A DNA stretch of 64,000 nucleotides. Origin: Eudorina sp. 2006-703-Eu-15. Taxonomy: Eukaryota > Chlorophyta > Chlorophyceae > Chlamydomonadales > Volvocaceae. Location of the stretch: contig BDSI01000105.1 in assembly GCA_003117195.1 (NCBI GenBank), forward strand, positions 372,001-436,000. Reading direction: 5' to 3'. A program made the position numbers and the translations under genes. Under the pieces are notes generated by a model, which saw only the letters and a list, made by a program, of their open reading frames with translations, was not told where the DNA came from and did no database searches. Every line of letters starts with the position of its first letter. The stretch's first letter is position 1. Of this stretch, positions 57,665 to 64,000 are shown piece after piece.

Positions 57665-59256
57665 TGAGACCAGTTAACAAATCGTCACGCAGATCACACG
57701 TTTGTGGCCTATGAAGACATGTGCAGAATTGCAAGTCGTGCATGTATATATCATAAGTAGCGAGCTCGGATGGTGATTGGGAGTCAGGCAGGCAGAGGTG
57801 GACATGTAGGTGAAGCCAAATGCAGCTTATCCATTCGTACGACAGGGTACGACCAATCTACTAGCGGGATCGATGACCGGGCTTGGTAACCTGCCGCACA
57901 CGCATGCTGAATGAGCTGTATGTGTACATGTGCGTGGTCGATCATTTGGTTGCTTGGTCGGTTGGTGGTTGTGCGTGTGTCAGTATTGTATGGAGTAGTG
58001 TACGGAATAATGTTCCTGTCTGCATCTTGTCAACGGTCAATGCGCATGCATGTGGTCCGCTTGTGGTGCACGTATATAGCTTCATACCAAATTCTGGGGT
58101 AATCAATGACTGAAGGTTACAGACAGTGGACTCCCACGCAAGGGCTGGGCGGAGTGTTGGCGTGCTGTTCGCGGAGGGCGGCTTCGTTGACCTGTACAGC
58201 AATAGCAATTGTGGCGCTCTAGTAACCTGGCTGCATGACCTTCCCCCCGGGTGGTGGAGGATGGGTGCGAAGTCCTTGGTAGAGGTTGAGATGAGGCGCC
58301 TACGAGCTATCTGGGCCCGTTGGACGCCCGGTCGGGACAAAGGGTCCACCTTGTAACGGTTACGAGGTACTAATAGTTGTAGGAGTATTCCATAAGTCAG
58401 ATTCAGCGATAATCGGTGCTTATTAATCAGGCGGTTTTCGTCCACCCCTGTCCACCCGGGTAGCGGTCGACCACAGTAGCCGTCAGAGCGGTAGCCGTCC
58501 ACCCGCTCTGGTAGCCGTCCACCCAGGCAGTCGTCTACACTCAAGCAAATCACAGGCCCAGTGTCAGCGAGACACCCCTCGTCAGCAGCAGGCGTGTAGC
58601 CAGCGCTGTCGCCCAGCAGCATATTGTGGCCACCTGAGGTGGCCTGTGTGTCAATGAGGACAGATCGCAACCACGGGCCGTACGGTACAACCTAAAGTGG
58701 AATGTAGGACTTCGTTGCAGGCCCTGAAATGGGTTGCTGCAAGTGAAGGGGACGCTACACCACGTTTTTCCTGAACCTTTAGGCACCGGGCTCAGCGTGC
58801 CATACCATGGGTTTCGGAAGTAATCCGTTGCCGTCAACCTGTAGAAAATAAATAACAGGGGGTATGTATAACTATGCTTTGGCTCGGATGGAGATCGACG
58901 CACATGCCCCAAGACGTCTAATTTGTCATGGTTTCAGAGCCAACTGACTTTCAGGTAAACTATGGTCCAAATTGTTAGGAAGGGAACCACGCAATAAATT
59001 TAAGAGTGTGTAGGCATACAATTTGTAACGAGATTATTTATTTTCTGATTGTAATTAAATTGGCGGTAACAAAGTATTTTGCCTGGGAAATGATTTGCCA
59101 GCTTTGTCCTCTTGCGCAATTTAAAATGAAGCATGAGTATAACTTGCCTTATTAACGTTAGGTCACGACGCTATCCTGGAAGTTGGGTAGGAATTCGCCA
59201 ACTGCCGATTCAGACCACGATTTCAGATTAGAGTCGCAGCGAGAACTTCATGCGCG
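57665..59256. other. Intergenic region before the GIF/SS18 gene
   Basis: 1.6 kb without a supportable gene. It holds a TGTAA at 58352-58356 (candidate end of copy B) and a cluster of short GTAGCCGTCCACCC-type repeats at about 58455-58535. A 242-codon minus frame at 57942-58670 is open but shows no domain. The last ~300 nt are AT-rich, as expected for a promoter and 5' UTR. Confidence 0.5.
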
Positions 59257-60729
59257 ATGGCTGCGGTCCCGGGTCAGGCCAAGCCGGCGCCTATGACCAC
59301 GGAGCGCATTCAGGAAGTGAGCAGCGTGCGGTAGACAACGCAAAGAACATCAATGAGAAACACTGATTTGAAACCCCGCTGCAGATGCTGGAAGAAAATT
59401 TTAAGTTTATCAAGGCTATTGCTGAGCAGCAAAACCTTGGTCGAGTGCAGGACGTCAACCAGTGAGTTTGTCCGTCGACCTTCACACGCAGGGGGACTGC
59501 CTGGTCATATGTTATCGCAGCTGCGTGCTCTAAGGACCTGTATGATACGGACCCGACCCGCTTGCCGCGGTCTCTTTGCCCGGGCGCTGCCGTACAGGTT
59601 CCAGCAAAAACTTCAAGAGAACCTAATGCTCCTTGCTGCCGTAGCGGACACGTATGCATCTACATCTGCAGCTGGCGCATCGGGACAGGTAGGTGGGGCT
59701 TACCCTGAGGCGGTCTCACGGCATTACGGCGGGGCGCTGTCTGGGCGTCGTGTGCAGCTGCAAGACTGCCAGACCGCAGCTTTGCCACCTGAAAGGCCAT
59801 GCGCAGGGGACTGAACCGTATTCTTGTTTTTTTCTGCAATACTTTTCGTCTCTATGTGTGTGTATGTCCAGTCAGGAAAACCCTAGTCGGTTCTAAATCC
59901 TGTGCGCGTGTCTGGTCTGTCAACCGTAAGGCGACATGCGGTGTTTTCAAGGGGCATGGGCGCATGGCTGCGCCCTCGGAACACCCGTGTGCCTGGGACC
60001 TGCCCACTCCCAACACTCAAATAATAACAATGCTACAGAGGGGACGAGCGGCCCCCGGAGCTGCGCGCTAGGGTTTGGCTAAAGTTCTGCCGGCTGCCGG
60101 CCGGTGCGGATCTGCCACCCCGGGCCGCTCAGACGCATGCCACACTGCTCTGCGTGCAAGACCAGGCTGGCCAGATCCAGCCTGGTGCGTTGCATCGGGA
60201 TACTTGGATCTTACGCTTGTATTTTTGCCCTCATCTCATGCAGACAGCGGCAGCGTCTGGCGCTGTAGGCCAGACGGCCCGGCCGGCGGCTCCTGCAGCA
60301 GGACTTGCTGCGCCTGCGTTGCCGGGCCAGCCGCCGCTTGGCGGCCTGCAATCCCAGCAGGCACAGCAACAGGCCGCACCGATGATGGTGATGCCGGGTA
60401 ATACAGCGACCCAGGTTGGGGCTCAACCCGCCGCGGCGATGCAACTGGCCCAGCAACAAATACAGGCAGCCGTTCAGCAGGCCTTGGTGCGGCAGCAACA
60501 GCAGCAGCAGCAGCAGCCCAACCCTTTCCAAGCACAGCCGCAAGGTCAACAGTTCCAAATGCCTCAGGCTCTCCAACAACAGCAGCAGCAACCCCTCGGG
60601 CAGCAGCAGGTGCTCAACACCATGGGGGCGCTCGGTGGGGTACTGGCCGGGCAGGGCGTTGCGGGCGGGCAAGCAGGAGCTGGCGGTTTTCAGCTGCCAG
60701 CCCCGCCGCCGTTGAACCTCGGCATGTGA
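59257..60729 (+). CDS. GIF/SS18-like (SSXT-domain) transcriptional coactivator
   Basis: SSXT proteins (SS18 in animals, GIF/AN3 in plants) are SWI/SNF-associated coactivators; in plants they bind GRF factors. Exons: 59257-59316, 59385-59461, 59598-59688, 60244-60729, all in phase, 237 aa (plant GIF1 about 210). SSXT domain at residues ~14-70: TTERIQEMLEENFKFIKAIA, EQQNLGRVQDVNQFQQKLQE and NLMLLAAVADTY, all family-typical. The rest is Ala/Gln/Pro-rich with a polyglutamine run and a Gly-Met-rich end, as in known members. Introns 1 and 2 are short; intron 3 is 555 nt. Confidence 0.93.
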
Positions 60730-61762
60730 AGTCCGCGCGAGATGTTGCGGTTCAGTCGATAGGTGTGTTGCGATTTGGGTGGGGATCTCGCCTGTCGGCA
60801 TGGCGAGCAACGGTGTTACTGTTGGCATGGCGACCAACGTAATCAGCTGACGGCAGACCAGGCAGAAGACGGGTGGCCCGTCATCGAGGTCCACGGGGCT
60901 CGCGGGATTCCGCTTTGGCGAATGCCTCTTACGGCATTGTTGCGGAGGTCGGTTGCGGGACCACTGGTGGGTTGCTAACATTGTGCCAAGACAAAACATG
61001 GCGGGCAGGTTCGACAGGGCACGGCGAGAATGGCATGCCCGTTTAATGACAATGCAGCACAGTACGTTGCCTCCGTACAAGTGGCGTCAGGCAACATGCG
61101 TGTCGGTGCGGTAGCACGAAGGTGTACGTTGCAGTACAGAAAAGACGGGGAAGGCATGCTTGTACACGCACCCTCAATTTGAGTGATGGATTGTGCTGCA
61201 AGCAGGAGTTGATGGCATCCATGGTGTACAGGTAATGGCGCTGTCGAAACACTGTCTACGTAGTGCCATCGTTACGCCGGGTGAAGACGAGCGGCCCCGA
61301 CACTGCGGTTAGCAGGATTGCATGTAAAGCTTCAGGATCCAGGGTTAGGTTACCGGATTTGAAGGCTTCCCCCTTCGAATTTGCTTTCATTGGCCACGTA
61401 TTCACCTACGCCACTGTTTCCCCCGTGCTCACGCTTTGCAGGCGTGGCAAGGCAAATCTGCGAGCTAATGTCGCGGTTGTATATGCACCAGTTGTGCAAA
61501 CGGCTGTAGGGATAGGGATATGGGCTTTCGAACGCACTTCACCATTGTTCATGTCGTACATCAGTACTGCACGTGACAACCGGCAGCAACGATACCACGA
61601 AACCTGCCTAGCTCTGAAGATCAGATAGGTTTGCCTATTCCGAGCCAGCAGGATACATACAGAAAACATCTTGCTGCAATATTACGATTTCGTCTGCCCT
61701 GCAAGTGGACTCGGAGGACGCAATACTAGGTCTTTGAGGCCAATCCTAAAATTTGGCCGCAG
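60730..61762. other. Region between GIF/SS18 gene and the last gene
   Basis: Holds the GIF 3' UTR with a TGTAA at 61323-61327, then presumably the promoter and first exon(s) of the next gene, which I could not place. Confidence 0.4.
61323..61327 (+). terminator. Candidate TGTAA polyadenylation signal for GIF/SS18 gene
   Basis: TGTAA about 595 nt past the stop. Confidence 0.4.
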
Positions 61763-64000
61763 AAACATATTCATTTCTATGAAGTTCATCCCAATTTTGG
61801 ATTACGGAGCACAAGGAATGGCGAGTCTACGGATGTTGAGTCTGGGGACCACCGGGCACCTGCCTCTCGACCTTACAACGATACAGGCCGGGAGTTGGAG
61901 TCATTGTTAAACCGTATCGGGGCCAGGATGGCATTGCAGCTCGCGCGCTTTGCAATTACCAAAGCTGAGGAACTTGCACGTCTGGACGTAAGTTAGCAGG
62001 CTGTGTCAAGAAGGTGGTAGTATGTTGGCGCATAAAGCACATGTAACTTCAATAGCACGTTGACTGGGAACGCAGGGTGAGCTACAGTCCCTGGCCAGTC
62101 AAGCTTTTCTGCATGTTCGCGGCGTCCCACCCTCACGGGTCACAGTATTCTCAGCCGTCCCAGAATCTATCAGAGATGCTGTTCGCTCAGCACTGGGAGC
62201 GGGTTTATTTCCCGATCTCCCGTCCTGCTCACTGGATTCTGTGGACTCCACAAGGCAGACCGAAGCGGGACCGCATGACGCTCCTCGCCCACACTACAGC
62301 AGCGGCATTGTTACTGATGAGGTTTCGGTGAGGCTGAACAAGGCCCGGTGCCAGGAGCCCTCTGTACCTCCAGTCAACACGACGATGCTTCCTGAAGGAG
62401 TTCGCGTCACTGAGGAGCTGCCGCTCTCGGAAATGCCGATCGACAGTCTCCTTCGGCTTATTTCCGGCCTCGATCCCGAGCTTCCGTTTAATAGCTGTGC
62501 TCATTCGGGCTCACTACCTGTTGCAGCAGCTGGACGGGCAGCTTACCCGCACGCGACGGGCAGCGGGGTGCCTGGGCACATGCAAAAAAGCGGCAAGCGT
62601 GGGGTCGTGGGGGACTCGGGGGCGGCCAGATGCGTGTCCCATCAAGCTGCAGGGAATGCCTACGCAGAACGTATTCCTGAGGAGGGCGTGGCGACGTTAG
62701 GCGGCTCCTTGCAGCCCGTCCATGAGTGTGGCGATGCTCCTGTTGCGCTGGGGCCGGACTGCAAAAGCTTCAGCCCAAATGCTAGTGCTTTCGGTGCTCA
62801 GAGCCCTCAGCAGTGTGACGCCCAGCGGGCGAGGAGTCTGGACGCGGAGCAGCACCAGCAGCACCAGGAGGAGCGCCCACAGCAAGGGCAAGCTGAAGGC
62901 GTCGGGCAGGAGGAGCGGACCTTTTCGGCTTATCCCGATCTGGATGCCGGCGACCTGGGCCAACAGCGACAGGGCATCCCGATCGAGCACCGCAGTCCGC
63001 AAGGGCGCAAGCGGGCGCCGCTGTGGCTGTATCAGATGCTGCCGAGCAGGTCGCGGCTCAAGGCCGAGCAGCCAGACACGTTGCCATCGGAGCAGCCTGC
63101 CGGCGGGAAGCGGGGCCGGCGGAAGCGCACAGCTGCAGAGAAGGGTACAGTGTCTGCACCGGCGCAGGCTGGGTTGGTCGTCGATGATGTCGGTGCGCAG
63201 CTTGCAGATGAGGCCATGGCGCCCGAAGCCGACGAGGCACAGCCACAACAGGAGGTTGAGGTGTCGCGTCACGGGGCCCTGGGGGGCTCTGCCAGGTCCG
63301 GCGATCTGATGGATGAGGCGCTTCCGCCGCCGCCTTCATCACCGGCTGCCAAGCTGTTTGAGGAGTCTGTGGCGCTTCAGGCAGGGGAGGCGCTGCAGCC
63401 GGAGCGGGGTGCTTCTGGACAGGGCGCCATGGCGCAGCCAGGTCTTGGACAGCCTGTCGCGGTTCCTGCCTGCGCCGGGGCACCAGATGGCTGCCAGGCG
63501 CAATGCAATGTGGACGGAGTGGACGAGGTAGCGGGCGCGCCCTCAACCTGTGGTGCGGAGACGGTGGATCCCGGATGTCAGCCCGATGCAGGCACTGTTG
63601 CGGACACTCTGCCTGGGGCCGACGCTCAGTTGCCGGCGGCCACCGCCATCGCACGTCAAGTCTTTGAGCTCCAGGCGCCGGAGGAGCAAACGCAGCGCAG
63701 CGAAGCGATGCAGCAGTCGGCGCCTCACGAAGGGCCGCAGCCGATGCAGCAGCAGCAACAGCAACAGCCTGATGCACAGAAGCAGCCAGGCGCCGCGTCC
63801 CCCGCTGAACCCCAGCGACGTTGTATCACCAAGTGCAGCGTCAAGGCGTCGGCGAAGGGGCGCCGCAAATCGGCCGGCAGTGGGTCGGATTCCGTTTCGG
63901 CAGCTGGGGAACCTGCGCCCGCCGCCGGCGCATCACTGCGGGCGCCCACGGACGCCGCGCCAAAGCACAAGAGACGGAGAGCCAAGGATGCCAAGGAGTT
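61763..64000 (+). CDS. Unrecognised large Gln/Ala-rich protein (partial, runs off right edge)
   Basis: Not recognised. An exon at 61763-61987 (75 codons) joins in phase across a GT-AG intron to a frame that is open from 62076 to the window end (641 codons and two bases). The 5' exon(s) and start are not located. The first part has a helical stretch (ELESLLNRIGARMALQLARF). The long exon is rich in Gln, Ala, Glu and Pro, with a polyglutamine run near 63740 and basic clusters GGKRGRRKRTAAEK and KHKRRRAKDAKE that look like nuclear localisation signals. About 1.9 kb of stop-free sequence and clean splice phase make it a real gene. A nuclear function is only inferred. Confidence 0.65.

Noticed and set aside
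57942..58670. 242-codon minus-strand frame
   Set aside because: No recognisable motif, no bias toward a structured protein, no clear splice partners; it covers short repeats.

Overview
This is a nuclear segment of a GC-rich green alga, most probably a volvocine (Chlamydomonas/Volvox-type) species. Evidence: short exons separated by 80-300 nt GT-AG introns, candidate TGTAA polyadenylation signals 3' of most genes, Ala/Gln/Pro-rich low-complexity coding sequence, a secreted hydroxyproline-rich extracellular-matrix protein, and plant-type proteins such as ACR11-like and GIF/SS18. Exon models below were built by hand from splice sites, reading phase and remembered family motifs; no similarity search was run.

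Left part (1-28.2 kb), compact housekeeping genes. DRG2 GTPase (minus, runs off the left edge) is divergent from ALG11 (plus, 12 exons). ALG11 converges on a plastid-type double-ACT protein (ACR11-like, minus). Elongin C (minus) shares an upstream region with Bax inhibitor-1 (plus), which converges on COX11 (minus). COX11 is divergent from a large kinesin-12-like gene (plus, 22 exons), followed in tandem by a DJ-1 family gene.

Middle part (28.2-44.9 kb). A large minus-strand gene encodes a DUF4211 protein with an acidic, low-complexity N-terminal half and a C-terminal CCHC knuckle. Its introns are full of minisatellites, one of which supplies the 5' splice site actually used. It is divergent from a PELP1/RIX1-like ribosome-biogenesis gene.

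Right-middle part (45.5-57.7 kb). Two almost identical secreted extracellular-matrix glycoprotein genes lie as inverted copies (minus 45.5-47.1 kb, plus 56.2-57.7 kb). Between them is a nest of mobile elements: a degenerate DIRS-like retroelement bounded by imperfect inverted terminal repeats, itself carrying a 5'-truncated L1-type element (target-site duplication visible) and a 508-bp hAT-like non-autonomous DNA element (perfect 15-bp TIRs and 8-bp TSD).

Right end (57.7-64 kb). A GIF/SS18 (SSXT-domain) coactivator gene, then the 5' part of an unrecognised large Gln/Ala-rich gene whose reading frame stays open to the window edge.

The genes do not form one pathway. They are independent housekeeping functions (translation GTPase, N-glycosylation, ubiquitin ligase adaptor, ER stress, cytochrome oxidase assembly, mitosis, ribosome assembly, chromatin). 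The unusual biology is the inverted extracellular-matrix gene pair with its transposon nest and the splice-site-bearing minisatellite.
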